Source: DASQPJ01 sp036268355 (GTDB lineage: Bacteria > Actinomycetota > Actinomycetes > Sporichthyales > Sporichthyaceae). Taken from it: DNA of 64,000 nucleotides. Below are positions 51,782 to 60,988 of this stretch, piece after piece. The stretch's first letter is position 1. Each line of letters opens with the position of its first letter. Below the pieces are notes generated by a model that worked only from the letters and a program-made list of their open reading frames with translations, was not told the origin of the DNA and did no database searches. A program made the position numbers and the translations under genes. The DNA lies in NCBI GenBank assembly GCA_036268355.1, contig DATAUG010000215.1:1-64000 (forward strand), written 5' to 3'.

Positions 51782-52039
51782 CGGGGTCGAAGCCTTCGGT
51801 AAAGCACCTCGGTTCGTCGAGTAGGTCCACCGTCACGCCGGGGTGCGGGCTTCGCGCCCGGCAGACACCCTGGCCTACTGCGCGCCCGGCAGCCAGTGGC
51901 TCGTCATTCAGCGCCACCGAGGTCATCCACCGACCCGCCGGACCGAACATCGACCGGGAGATCGTCGCGTCCGCTCGGACGGCGGCGTCAGCGCCTGACC
52001 CGTGGGGGTGACAGGTTGGACGGCCGACCTGATCCCCAG
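51782..52039. other. Intergenic gap with second copy of the 43-bp repeat
   Basis: No gene seen. Copy 2 of the 43-bp repeat lies at 51934-51976, preceded in frame by SATEVIHR and followed by a short open stretch. It appears to be a remnant of the same sequence as in the HicA-like fragment. Confidence 0.45.
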
Positions 52040-52047
52040 TCAGGTCG
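52025..52047. repeat. CGACCTGA-N7-TCAGGTCG repeat carrying the TetR stop
   Basis: Perfect 8-bp arms. The minus-strand TGA at 52040-52042, the stop of the tetR gene, is in the right arm. Possible terminator. Confidence 0.6.
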
Positions 52048-52705
52048 ACTTCCGTCGAACGGTCTCCCGCACGCGGGTGGATCGCGGTCTCTCCCGGGCG
52101 GGGCCAGGCATTCGGTGGACCTGGAGGCAGTCGCCGTCGACGTCGGCTTCGATTCCCAGGTTGGTGCGCAGGAACTCGAGCGTGACGGCGAGGATCATGG
52201 CGCGGTCGAGTGGTCGCTCTCGCTGCTGCAGTCCGGCGACCAGTGAGACCCACATGTGGGCCAGCATTCGGGCGCGTTGGGGATCTTCGATGAAGCTCTC
52301 CAGCCACTCGACGGTCAGGCCTTCCAGCTTCTGATCCGCCCGCCGAACCGTGGTGGCGACCATCGGGTTGCTGTTGGCCCAAGCACGCAATGCGGCCTCG
52401 GCCTCGTGCGGCCGGTTCACGTGGGCGGGCCACGACGCTTCGGCGATGCGGGCCGGATCCGCGAGCGCGCGAGTCATCTCCACGTACTGATCGACAATGC
52501 CTTCCCAGCAGGCAAGCAGGCCGGCCGTGAACTCGGCGGTGTTCTCGAAGTGGTGGTAGAAGGAGCCCTTGGTGACGCCCAGGTGCGCGCAGACGCTGTC
52601 GACGGTCAGTTCCTCGGCACCGCGTTCGGCGAGGATTTTCATCGCGGCGTTGAAGAAAGCCGCCGGCTCCAGCCGTTGCTTGCCCGACTGCGTGTTTGTC
52701 CGCAT
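52040..52705 (-). CDS. TetR-family regulator
   Basis: A 221-residue TetR repressor. The DNA-binding domain is AAFFNAAMKILAERGAEELT, VDSVCAHLGVTKGSFYHHF and ENTAEFTAGLL. The C-terminal ligand domain includes ARMLAHMWVSLVAGLQQRER. ATG 52705 follows GGGAGGTGCC; a longer open frame upstream lacks family similarity. It is divergent from the solute-binding protein gene across 89 bp containing a CGTACTC/GAGTACG palindrome. Confidence 0.9.
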   Translation of the reverse strand: MRTNTQSGKQRLEPAAFFNAAMKILAERGAEELTVDSVCAHLGVTKGSFYHHFENTAEFTAGLLACWEGIVDQYVEMTRALADPARIAEASWPAHVNRPHEAEAALRAWANSNPMVATTVRRADQKLEGLTVEWLESFIEDPQRARMLAHMWVSLVAGLQQRERPLDRAMILAVTLEFLRTNLGIEADVDGDCLQVHRMPGPARERPRSTRVRETVRRKST

Positions 52706-52738
52706 GGCACCTCCCGACATCCGCGGCCCAACATACTC

Positions 52739-52754
52739 CGTACTCCTGAGTACG
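52739..52754. promoter_or_regulatory. Candidate TetR operator
   Basis: A perfect inverted repeat, CGTACTC-CT-GAGTACG, lies between the divergent tetR and solute-binding protein genes, 34 bp from the tetR start and 41 bp from the lipoprotein start. Confidence 0.6.
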
Positions 52755-52794
52755 AATATTGCGCCGGACCGATTGTGCGCGTACCCATGTGGTC

Positions 52795-54291
52795 GTGAAC
52801 CCACGCCTTCCGCCGTTGGTGCTGTGCCTGGCCGTCCTGGCCGGTTGCGGCACCCGGGTCGACCACGCCGCAGTTGTCGCCACGCCCGGCGGCAGTCAGG
52901 TGAGCCTGTCCCCGGAGACCCTCGCCGCCCTACGGGCCGACTCACCGACGACTGGGCCCGCCAAAGCCGGCGGTCCCCGGCAGGCCGACGGGCCGCCGAC
53001 CAGCCCGCCACGGCTCACCCCGCCCCACGTCCCGACCGGTGGTCGCCCCGCCGTCGGGGCGGGAACGACTGCAGGGAACCGGACTGCCACCCCGGCAGCG
53101 GTGCCCGCCAGGCAGGTCGCAAAGGCGCAGGCGACGCCACCTGCGCCCGCGGCCGAGTCGGCGCACGGTTGTCCGCGGCAGTTGGATCCGGTCGCGATCG
53201 GTCAGGTTGGGATGTTCTCCGGCGTCGCCGGCCCGATCAGCGGCCCGGCGCGTGCCGCCTTGGCTGTTTGGGCCAAGGACGTCAACGCCCGAGGTGGGCT
53301 GGCCTGCCACCCGGTGGCCGTCTACTCGGCCGACGACGGCGGCGATCCGGCCAGAGCGGCGGCCGAGGTGCAGGAGCTGGTAGCCGATCACCATGTCGTC
53401 GCGCTGGTCGCCAATCTGGTCCTGTTCTCGATCAACGGGTTCGCGCCGGCTGCGGCGGCCGCGAAGATCCCCGCCATCGGTGGTGGTTCCTACACGATGC
53501 AGGACTTCGAAAACCGGTGGTTCTACCCCGAAGGTGCTTCCGTCCAGGACCAGGTGATCGGGGTCCTGCGCGACGGGGTGGAACAGGGGCACAAGCGGCT
53601 GGGCGCGCTGTACTGCGTCGAAGCCACTGTCTGTACGCAGGCCGACGAGTTCTTCAAGAGCGGGGCCAAACAGGCCGGGGCCGAGGTGGTCTACAACTCG
53701 CCTGTCTCGATCAGCCAACCCGACTACACCGCGCAGTGCCTCAACGCCCGCGATGCGAAGGCCGACCTGCTGGGTGTTGCCATGGACGGCGCATCGATCG
53801 GGCGGGTGGCCCGGTCCTGCGCCGCGATCGGCTACCGCCCCGTGCTCGCAGCCAGCGCGGCCTCGTTCGGACCGGACCAGGCCAACGACCCGACCATCCG
53901 ATCGTTCGGCGTCGCCACGATCACCACCGAGGCCCCGTGGTTCCTCGACGATCAACCCGGCCTGCGCGCCTTCCACCAGGCGATCGCCCGCTACGCTCCC
54001 GACCTGCAGCCCAGCGGCGCCGCGGTGATCTCCTGGGCCTCGGCGGAACTGTTCCGCACCGCGGTCGAGAACATCGCGGACCGCGCCCAGCGCGGCCCCA
54101 TCACTCCCGAGTTGGTGATGACGGGCCTCGGGACGATCCACGACCAGACCCTCGGCGGACTTACCGGGCCGCTGACCTTCACCCCGAACGAGGCCCACGC
54201 CACCAGCAACGGGTGCGTGTTCTACGAGTTGCTCACCGACAAGGGCTGGACGGCGCCACGCGGCAGCAAGCCCGTCTGCAGCCACAAGTGA
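52795..54291 (+). CDS. Solute-binding lipoprotein, branched-chain amino acid ABC type
   Basis: A 498-residue lipoprotein with lipobox LAGC (C18) when GTG 52795 is used. A Pro/Ala-rich linker extends to about residue 130. The rest is a type I periplasmic-binding fold (Peripla_BP_6): IGQVGMFSGVAGPISGPARA, VYSADDGGDPARAAAEVQEL, NDPTIRSFGVATITTEAPWF. It would capture an amino acid or a related small acid outside the cell. No ABC permease or ATPase gene is adjacent, so it is an orphan, or a sensor. Confidence 0.85.
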   Translation: MNPRLPPLVLCLAVLAGCGTRVDHAAVVATPGGSQVSLSPETLAALRADSPTTGPAKAGGPRQADGPPTSPPRLTPPHVPTGGRPAVGAGTTAGNRTATPAAVPARQVAKAQATPPAPAAESAHGCPRQLDPVAIGQVGMFSGVAGPISGPARAALAVWAKDVNARGGLACHPVAVYSADDGGDPARAAAEVQELVADHHVVALVANLVLFSINGFAPAAAAAKIPAIGGGSYTMQDFENRWFYPEGASVQDQVIGVLRDGVEQGHKRLGALYCVEATVCTQADEFFKSGAKQAGAEVVYNSPVSISQPDYTAQCLNARDAKADLLGVAMDGASIGRVARSCAAIGYRPVLAASAASFGPDQANDPTIRSFGVATITTEAPWFLDDQPGLRAFHQAIARYAPDLQPSGAAVISWASAELFRTAVENIADRAQRGPITPELVMTGLGTIHDQTLGGLTGPLTFTPNEAHATSNGCVFYELLTDKGWTAPRGSKPVCSHK

Positions 54292-54336
54292 CGTAGCATC
54301 AGATCGAAACCGGCCGGGAGTCGCTGTGACCTGCCG

Positions 54337-56076
54337 TCATTGCTTCTCCGGTGGTGTGCTCGGGTCGTGGGCGAGCGACTGGAGCTGTTGCGGCGCGGCC
54401 GGCCCGGCGGGCCAGGCACCCGGTCGGTATCGGACGTTGGCGGATGCATACCGACCGGGTGCGTGGTTGACCACGGAGGTTGCGTTCGGCTCCCACCAGA
54501 TCTCGCGGGCGTCGCGTTGCGGGGTGTAGGCGCCGTTCGGGTAGCCCCAGGTGCCGTAAGCGCCGGTGCCGCCCGGGTAGGCCCGCATGCCGGCCGCGAA
54601 GGTCTGCGGCGTCAGATCGGGCCCGGCCTCCTGTATGCCGATGGCCAGCAGGTAGACGAAGCCGTAGAACCAGTCCGCGCCGAACGCCGGCTCGTGGTTC
54701 GGGTCGACGGATTTCGCGGCGGCGTAGGCGAAGCTGGCGCCCTGGGGCTGTTCCTCACCCAGCTGGCTGATCCCGAACGCGTGTTTCCACTGCGCGGTGT
54801 CATACAGCTGACCCAATTCGTCGTAGTCGGTCAACGCGGTCCCGGTCACGATCCATTCCGGGTAGTAGTCCTGCTGGCTCATCCGGGAGGTCAACAGCAG
54901 CGGCATCAACGGATCGGTAACCAGCACCACGGTGGTAATGCCGTCCTGCTTGATCTTCGCGGCCAGGTTGTTGGCCTGGTCGGAGAACGAGGACAGGTCG
55001 GGGGTGTAGCTGTAGCGCTTGGCCTGGTTGCCCGCCGCGTTGAGGACTTTCTCGCCGGCATCCACGCACTGCTGGTATTCCGGGTTGTCCGGAGCGAGAA
55101 TCCCGATCTTGCGTGGTTTGCCGACCGTACCTGGCCCCGCGTGGTCGGCCGGGTGACCGAACACCCGCTTGTTCAGGTACTCCGCGATCGTCTCGGCCAA
55201 CGACGTGCAGTCCGGGTTAGGGCTCCAGCTGTACGGCGCCCGAGCAGTGAACCATTGCTGCGACAGGTACGGCGCGCCGATGTTGACCACGCTCTGCCGG
55301 GCCAATGCGTCGCTGTACGGCGGCGTGAGCGCGCTGATGTCCGCGAATACCTTCAGCTCCTTGGCCGCGCGGGTCGCATCAGCGGTCGCGGCCTCCTGCC
55401 CGGCTCCGGTGAACTCCTGGAGTATCGAGCCCTTGCCCTGCCATCTGACCAATTGCAGCTTGCGTCCGTAGAACTGAAAGTTGCGCGAGAAATAGGTGAT
55501 GAAGTCATCGATCGTGCGCTTGACGTCAGCCTCGGTCAATGCGGGCACCTTGTCGGCCTTGTCGCCGGCCAGCTGGCGGATCACACCGAACAAGTCGTCG
55601 ATCTTCTCGATCGGCAGGCGGAACGAGACCTTGATCGTGTCCTTGGTGACGCCGACGCTGGTCGCCCCGCCGTTGTCCCGGCCGGCCGGCCAGGCGACGC
55701 ACGGCGGCGAGTACGGGTCGCCGACCACCTGCACCCGCCGGTCCGCGCACGGGCCCGAGGCGGTGGGAAGGCCTGGTCGCCCCGGCGCCACTGCCGCCGC
55801 GGCGGTGGACAGCGGCGCTGCGGCGCCGGCGACAGGACGCGGAGCACGCCCGGTGGCCGCAGCGGCCAAGGGCGGTGGAAGGGTGACCACGGTCGCGGTG
55901 GATGCGGCAGGGCCGGTGTTCTGTGTGCTGACGATGATCTGTTGGCGAGCCACGGTCGGCACCAGGGTGACGAGGAGCAGGAACGCAACCGCCAGCGCCA
56001 GCAAGGGCCCGTAGCCGCCCAACAGGCGGCGGGGTACTCGACCCAGAGCCCGGGTGGGGCGGGGCGTTCGCTTCAT
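54337..56076 (-). CDS. Membrane-anchored solute-binding protein (Peripla_BP_6-like)
   Basis: A 579-residue protein with an N-terminal hydrophobic anchor (LLALAVAFLLLVTLVPTVA, residues 25-43) and no lipobox. The Ala/Pro-rich linker reaches residue 140. A type I binding-protein fold follows (TSVGVTKDTIKVSFRLPIEK, KIGILAPDNPEYQQCVDAGE, ITTVVLVTDPLMPLLLTSRM, FGADWFYGFVYLLAIGIQEA). It converges with the lipoprotein gene and lies in line with the anchored protein gene, 44 bp from it. Confidence 0.8.
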   Translation of the reverse strand: MKRTPRPTRALGRVPRRLLGGYGPLLALAVAFLLLVTLVPTVARQQIIVSTQNTGPAASTATVVTLPPPLAAAATGRAPRPVAGAAAPLSTAAAAVAPGRPGLPTASGPCADRRVQVVGDPYSPPCVAWPAGRDNGGATSVGVTKDTIKVSFRLPIEKIDDLFGVIRQLAGDKADKVPALTEADVKRTIDDFITYFSRNFQFYGRKLQLVRWQGKGSILQEFTGAGQEAATADATRAAKELKVFADISALTPPYSDALARQSVVNIGAPYLSQQWFTARAPYSWSPNPDCTSLAETIAEYLNKRVFGHPADHAGPGTVGKPRKIGILAPDNPEYQQCVDAGEKVLNAAGNQAKRYSYTPDLSSFSDQANNLAAKIKQDGITTVVLVTDPLMPLLLTSRMSQQDYYPEWIVTGTALTDYDELGQLYDTAQWKHAFGISQLGEEQPQGASFAYAAAKSVDPNHEPAFGADWFYGFVYLLAIGIQEAGPDLTPQTFAAGMRAYPGGTGAYGTWGYPNGAYTPQRDAREIWWEPNATSVVNHAPGRYASANVRYRPGAWPAGPAAPQQLQSLAHDPSTPPEKQ

Positions 56077-56109
56077 TCAAAACCCTCGGATCGGGGCCGG
56101 TGATTGGAT

Positions 56110-56124
56110 CTGACGATGGGTCAG
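56110..56124. repeat. CTGAC-N5-GTCAG repeat carrying a stop codon
   Basis: The minus-strand TGA at 56121-56123 ends the anchored-protein gene. It lies in the short gap before the binding-protein gene. Confidence 0.6.
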
Positions 56125-57548
56125 GCAAACCGCGTGCGCAGCCGGTCGGCGGCGGCAAGTGCGGCGATCAGAAGAAGCACGATCCAGGCCGCCAGCCGGC
56201 CGTGGCTGGTGGTGCAGGCCCCACCCTGGATGGAGCGGCACGCCGTGGAGGTGGCCGCCATGGATATCGGCACTCCGGCCGGGGCTGCCGCTGCCACTGC
56301 GGCGACGCCGGAAGCTGAGGTCGGGACCGACCCCTCGCTGACCGCGCCGTTCAGAATTGGGGCGAGCGGGCCCGTCGTTCCCGGGAGGCTCGCCGGCGGA
56401 CCGAGGTGAACGAGGCCGAAGCCGGAGTCGAAGGGGTTGGCATAGGCAATGCCGTCGGTGCCGGCCGCAGCGCCACCGAGATCGAGGTCCACCGCGCCAC
56501 CGTCGCCCAGGGCGAGCGTGGCCAGGTCGATCGCGAGGTATCCGAATCCCAGGGCCCGGGCCAGTCCGCAGTCCGCGCCGGCCTGAATCGGGGCAACGAA
56601 GCTGAGCAGCTGCGTCCGCAACGGCTGGATGCCGACCAGCGCGGCGGCCAGGGCGGCACGCAGGGCCGGAGTCGCGGAGACGGACACCCGCAGCGGGCTC
56701 ACTGCGATGCCCTCGGAATTCTTGGCGACCTCTGGTGCGTCCAGGGAAAGCCCGTTCGGCGCCAGGACCGCATTCGCCGCCGCCAGCGCCGCGCGCAGTT
56801 CGACCGCGTCGGCGGTGGGCCACGGCCGCCCGGAAACCAGGAAGGAGGCAGCCGAGAATCCCGCCGTCGAGTCCGACTCGGCCCCGGTGCGGTCGTCGGC
56901 CGTCCACCGCAGTCCCTTCAGATCGACCACACCGCCGGCCAGGGAAAGCTCGGTCAGCGCGCCGGCCGCCGCGGACTGCCGTTGACTGCCGGGCACCAGC
57001 TTCGCCGTCGAGGACGCGGTCCCACCGACCACCCGCAGCACGCCGGGCAGGTCCAGGCTCACGCCGTCGACAGTCGCCGCAGCCGAAGCGTTCGGTGTCG
57101 CGGCGCCGTACTGGCTGCCCAGTTGCAGCGGGCCGCCCTCGCCGGCCGAGGCCGTCCGCTTCTCGGTGGCTCCGTCGGCCGAGGAAACCAACACCTTGGC
57201 CGGGACCAGGCCGGGCGGCGTCAGCGCGCCCATCGAGTATCCGCACGCCAGCGGCGCTTTGGAGAGCGTGTCGAACAGGCCCAGGTCGACGCTGGCGGCC
57301 TCGGCGTTGCCCTGCGCGCCCGCGAATCGGGTGCGGGCCACACCCAACCCGAAGCCGATCGCGGCCCCCGAGGAGCGCATCTGGATCCGGGCCACCCCGG
57401 CCGAGGACGTCCCGGTGCCGGGCACGAACGACTCCGCCGCAACCGGAGGAGCGGACATCGCGGCCAGGCACCCGGCCGCGACCAGGACCGAACAGGCACG
57501 AGCCCGAGCGCGACGACGGCCCGGGGAGACCGGATCGGAGGGGTCCAC
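56121..57548 (-). CDS. Secreted protein with C-terminal membrane anchor, Ala/Gly-rich
   Basis: A 475-residue protein of unrecognised family. Signal peptide at about residues 15-38 (ACSVLVAAGCLAAMSAPPVA). A single C-terminal hydrophobic segment (LAAWIVLLLIAALAAADRL) is followed by RTRFA, a stop-transfer anchor. The ectodomain is rich in Ala, Gly, Ser and Leu with beta-type repeats, and has few cysteines. GTG 57548 start. It lies upstream of the anchored solute-binding protein on the same strand and is probably cotranscribed; a surface accessory role is inference. Confidence 0.65.
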   Translation of the reverse strand: MDPSDPVSPGRRRARARACSVLVAAGCLAAMSAPPVAAESFVPGTGTSSAGVARIQMRSSGAAIGFGLGVARTRFAGAQGNAEAASVDLGLFDTLSKAPLACGYSMGALTPPGLVPAKVLVSSADGATEKRTASAGEGGPLQLGSQYGAATPNASAAATVDGVSLDLPGVLRVVGGTASSTAKLVPGSQRQSAAAGALTELSLAGGVVDLKGLRWTADDRTGAESDSTAGFSAASFLVSGRPWPTADAVELRAALAAANAVLAPNGLSLDAPEVAKNSEGIAVSPLRVSVSATPALRAALAAALVGIQPLRTQLLSFVAPIQAGADCGLARALGFGYLAIDLATLALGDGGAVDLDLGGAAAGTDGIAYANPFDSGFGLVHLGPPASLPGTTGPLAPILNGAVSEGSVPTSASGVAAVAAAAPAGVPISMAATSTACRSIQGGACTTSHGRLAAWIVLLLIAALAAADRLRTRFA

Positions 57549-57653
57549 CGCTCGATGTTCGACAATCGAGGCGGATCGGTCAACTAAACAAACGCTGATG
57601 CACTGTCCCCGGACCTCACCGACCGCGGCGACGAGGCGCGCCCGGGGGACCCG

Positions 57654-58775
57654 TCAGGTCTCGAATCGCACCGGCAGCTCCTGGAGCGCGTGCAGTATGC
57701 GCGATTCGCGCCACCGGACCGACGAGCCGATCGGCGCCAGGTTCGGATGCCGGGTGAACAGGCGGGACAGCGTCTCGGCCGCCTCCAGGCGGGCCAGCGC
57801 GGCGCCGAGACAGAAATGGATCCCGGTCCCGAAACCGAGGTGCCCGGCGGGTTCGCGGGTGAGGTCCATTCGTTCGGCTCCGGGGAATCGGTCGGGGTTG
57901 CGGTTGGCGGCCTGAACGTCGAGCAGTATCGCGTGGCCGGCCGGTATGCGGTGTCCGGCGATTTCGTGGTCGGTCAAGGCGGTTCGGGTGAGGAGCTTGA
58001 CGGGGCCGTGGCAGCGCAGCAGTTCCTCGACCGCGCGGGCCGGGTCGGCGAGCAGGGCGGGTATCTGGCCGGGATCTTGCAGTAGGGCCAGCGTGGAGTT
58101 GGCGATCAGGTTTGCCGTGGTCTCGTGGCCTGCGATCAGCAGGATCGTGCACATGGTCATGATCTCGCCCAGGCTCAACTCGTCGGGTTGATCGCCCTCC
58201 AGCGCGAGCAGGGAGCTGATGAAGTCCTCGCCGCGGTTGGATCGGCGTTCGGCGATGATCGGCGTGAGGAACAGCATCATCTCGGTGCTCGCGGCAGCGG
58301 CGGCCATCAGGTCGTCCAGGCTCGCGTCGAACTCGATCCCGCGGGCCAGCGCCGGCGTCAACTCGGCGAACAGTTGCGCGCCGTCGTTTCCGACGTCGAG
58401 CAGTTCGGTGATCACGGCCAGCGCGACCGGGTAGCCGACGTCGGCGAGGACGTCGAACTGCGGGCCGACCTCGCTCAGACCGTCGAGAACGGAGTCGACG
58501 ATCGCGGCGACCCGCGGCCGCAGCGATTCGATCGCCTTCTGAGTGAACGCCGGGCTGATCGGGCGACGCAACCGGCTGTGTTCGCTCCCGTCGGCGGACA
58601 ACATACTTCCGCCCGGGAAGTCCTTCAGCTCCTCGTTCACCAACGGGGACAGGCGCAGATCGCTGCTCCAGCCCTCGCCGCGCAGCACGGCGGCAGCCTC
58701 GTCGTACCCGGTGATCCGGAACGCCCCGATCTCGGCGTCCCAGTGCATTGCGTCGGTGGTCGACGTGGAGGTCAT
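57654..58775 (-). CDS. Cytochrome P450
   Basis: A second soluble P450, 373 residues, shorter than the one at 29897. I-helix LLIAGHETTANLIAN, ExxR in EELLR, heme loop LGFGTGIHFCLGAALARLE. The N-terminus is short, starting with MTSTSTTDAMHWD. The ATG overlaps the upstream ubiB-like pseudogene stop as ATGA, so it is the last gene of the UbiB-like operon. Confidence 0.92.
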   Translation of the reverse strand: MTSTSTTDAMHWDAEIGAFRITGYDEAAAVLRGEGWSSDLRLSPLVNEELKDFPGGSMLSADGSEHSRLRRPISPAFTQKAIESLRPRVAAIVDSVLDGLSEVGPQFDVLADVGYPVALAVITELLDVGNDGAQLFAELTPALARGIEFDASLDDLMAAAAASTEMMLFLTPIIAERRSNRGEDFISSLLALEGDQPDELSLGEIMTMCTILLIAGHETTANLIANSTLALLQDPGQIPALLADPARAVEELLRCHGPVKLLTRTALTDHEIAGHRIPAGHAILLDVQAANRNPDRFPGAERMDLTREPAGHLGFGTGIHFCLGAALARLEAAETLSRLFTRHPNLAPIGSSVRWRESRILHALQELPVRFET

Positions 58776-59538
58776 CGGTGTGCCTTTCGGTGTGCGAGTT
58801 CCAGTTCGCCGTACGCAGTGACCGGCGGGGCGTCGTGGTGGTACTCCTCGCGGATCGGCCCCCACGGGCCGGTGGCGTGCAGGCCGGCCAGGACCGCGGT
58901 CAGGCCGGTCTCGATGCGGCCGACGAACGTGAATTCGCCGCCGCCGCGCCCGCCCAACTTGCGAAACGCCTGCCCGTGGGGGCTGCGGAACGCGGAGGCG
59001 TGGCGAATGACCGCGGCGGCGTATTCGGGGGTATAGGTGAACGGTTCAGTGGCGGTGTAGGGCTTGATGGATTCGGCGTAGAACGCGAGCAGCGCGTCGG
59101 CGTCGGGCGGGTCGGCCGGATCAACCATTCCGAGGGCGGTCATCGCCCGCAGCACCCGCTGCGCATCCTGGTCGGCCAGTGCCTGGGTCAATTCCGCCAT
59201 ATGCGTCGTCCGTTCGACGCTGAAGCGTTTGACGCAGCCGAAGTCGAGGAAGGTGACCGTGCCGTGATGCGGTAGTCGATCTCATCCCCGATCCGCTCGG
59301 AAACCTCTCGCGCCATGTCGCGCAGGGCCTTCATCGACACACCCCCGGAGTTCCCGAGGCGGGCGACGTATCGGTCGGCCTGCCGGGTGTGAAAGTCCGT
59401 CAGATCCCCGCCGTGGCGGCGTTTTCGCAGCGATGCCGCGACGGCCTCTCCGGCGGTGCGCCCGGCCATCCCGACCAGTGGGGCCACCCGGGTGATGCGA
59501 CCGTTCGCGATGCGGGGCTGTTCGTCGGAAGGGTTCAT
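58772..59538 (-). pseudogene. Decayed UbiB/ABC1-family kinase paralogue
   Basis: A degraded copy of the upstream intact gene. The N-terminal part (RITRVAPLVGMAGRTAGEAV, HTRQADRYVARLGN) and the C-terminal part (DADALLAFYAESIKPYTATE, AGLHATGPWGPIREEYHHDA) are clearly homologous. The middle is lost: sequence jumps from MKAL to RDMAREVSERIGDEIDYR, then, in another frame, to the TVTFLDFGCVKRF segment. The KxGQ motif, ATP-binding strands and catalytic loop are missing. Both ends overlap their neighbours by ATGA, so the lesion arose inside a tandem operon. Confidence 0.85.
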
Positions 59539-60935
59539 CGTCGTGCCTGTCGGTGCGCGGCCTCGGCCTGGCCGTAGGCGGTAGCGGGTGGGCCGTCGCG
59601 GTAGTACTCGGCGCGGATCGCACGCCACGGTCCGGTGGCGCGCAGTCCACCCAGTACGGCGATCAGGCCGCTGTCGATCCGGGTGATGAAGACGTAGTCG
59701 CCGTTGCCGCGCAGTTTGCGCATTATTCGTGCGCCGGGGCCACGCACGGAGTACCCGGTCCGCAGGATCTCGGCGGCGGACTCAGGTGTGTAGGTGAACG
59801 GTTGTGGCCCGGCCAGGTCCGGGCGTGAATTGGTGAAGAAGGCCAGGAACGCCTCGGCATCGGGTGGGTCGGTGGGGTCGATGAATCCGGCCAGAGTTGC
59901 CGCTTCCATGAACCGGGGCAGGTCCTGGTCGATGGCCGCCTGAACCAACTGGTCCATGTTGCGCACCTGCACCGGGGTGAACCGTTTTACGCAACCGAAG
60001 TCCAGGAACGTCACCGTGCCGTCCGGGTGGAACAGGTAGTTGCCCGGGTGCGGGTCGGTGTTGAAAAGGCCGCGCAGGGCCAGGTTGTCCACGAGGAACC
60101 GGAAGATCACCTCCCCCCATGCGTCGCGCAACGACTGCTCGGCGGTGATCGCCTTGGCGTAGCGCATGCCCTCGGCCAGGTCCGTGGTCAGCACCCGACG
60201 GGTCGACAGCTCGGGGACGACCTCCGGAATACGGATGAACGGGTGCCCGCGGTAGGTGTCGGCGAACTCCTGCTGGTTCGCCGCTTCGATTCGGTAGTCG
60301 ACCTCCTCCCCGATGCGATCCGAGACCTCTTCGGCCATCGCACGGACGTCCATCCGCATTAACCCGGGTGCGACCGAGAGCACCAACTGGAAGAACGTGG
60401 CCAGCAGCTCAGTGTTGGCCAGATCCGCTCGGATCGCCTGCTCGACCCCCGGGTATTGAACCTTCACCGCGACCCGGCGCCCGTCGGCCAGTGTGGCGGC
60501 GTGCACCTGCCCGATCGAGGCCGCCGCCAGAGGATGCGGGTCGAACTGCGCGAACAGCTCCCGCGGTGGGCGACCCATCTCAGCGGTGATCGTGTCGATC
60601 GCCAATTGCGGCGGCATCGGGGGCGCGTCGTCCTGCAACCGGGCGAACGCCGCCTGGTAGATCCCCCGGTAGGAGGTCTCGACCGCCGGGTCCATGGTCA
60701 CGAACGAGAGCATCTGGCCGGCCTTCATCAGCACCCCGCGCGACCGGCCGAGGTGTTCGGCGTAGCGCTGCGCCTGGCGGGTGTGAAACTCCGTCAGATC
60801 CCCATCTGGGTGACGCTTCTTCCGCAACGTTGCCGCGACCGCCTCACCTGCGGTCCGCCCCGCCATCCCCACCAACGGTGCCACCCGGGCCATCCGACCG
60901 CCCGCGATGCGTCGTTGCTCGCCCGACTCGTCCAC
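59535..60935 (-). CDS. UbiB/ABC1 (ADCK)-family atypical kinase
   Basis: A 466-residue intact member of the atypical ABC1 kinase family. KxGQ motif in VLMKAGQMLSF, Ala-rich nucleotide loop AAASIGQVHAATL, VAVKVQYPG, the ExD-type region GEEVDYRIEAANQQEF, catalytic-loop DPHPGNYLF and the DFG-like FLDFGCVKRF. Family members act on isoprenoid quinone or lipid metabolism; the menaquinone content of this organism is compatible. GTG start. It is divergent from a TetR gene and begins an operon with a decayed paralogue and a P450. Confidence 0.88.
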   Translation of the reverse strand: MDESGEQRRIAGGRMARVAPLVGMAGRTAGEAVAATLRKKRHPDGDLTEFHTRQAQRYAEHLGRSRGVLMKAGQMLSFVTMDPAVETSYRGIYQAAFARLQDDAPPMPPQLAIDTITAEMGRPPRELFAQFDPHPLAAASIGQVHAATLADGRRVAVKVQYPGVEQAIRADLANTELLATFFQLVLSVAPGLMRMDVRAMAEEVSDRIGEEVDYRIEAANQQEFADTYRGHPFIRIPEVVPELSTRRVLTTDLAEGMRYAKAITAEQSLRDAWGEVIFRFLVDNLALRGLFNTDPHPGNYLFHPDGTVTFLDFGCVKRFTPVQVRNMDQLVQAAIDQDLPRFMEAATLAGFIDPTDPPDAEAFLAFFTNSRPDLAGPQPFTYTPESAAEILRTGYSVRGPGARIMRKLRGNGDYVFITRIDSGLIAVLGGLRATGPWRAIRAEYYRDGPPATAYGQAEAAHRQARR

Positions 60936-60948
60936 CGGAAACCACCTA

Positions 60949-60961
60949 AGAAGTAGCTTCT
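60949..60961. promoter_or_regulatory. Candidate TetR operator upstream of the UbiB-like operon
   Basis: AGAAG-TAG-CTTCT, a perfect inverted repeat 14 bp from the ubiB-like start and 28 bp from the tetR ATG. An additional GCTTC half-site follows at 60968. Confidence 0.45.
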
Positions 60962-60988
60962 GCCGATGCTTCAGTGTTTACTTTGTTC

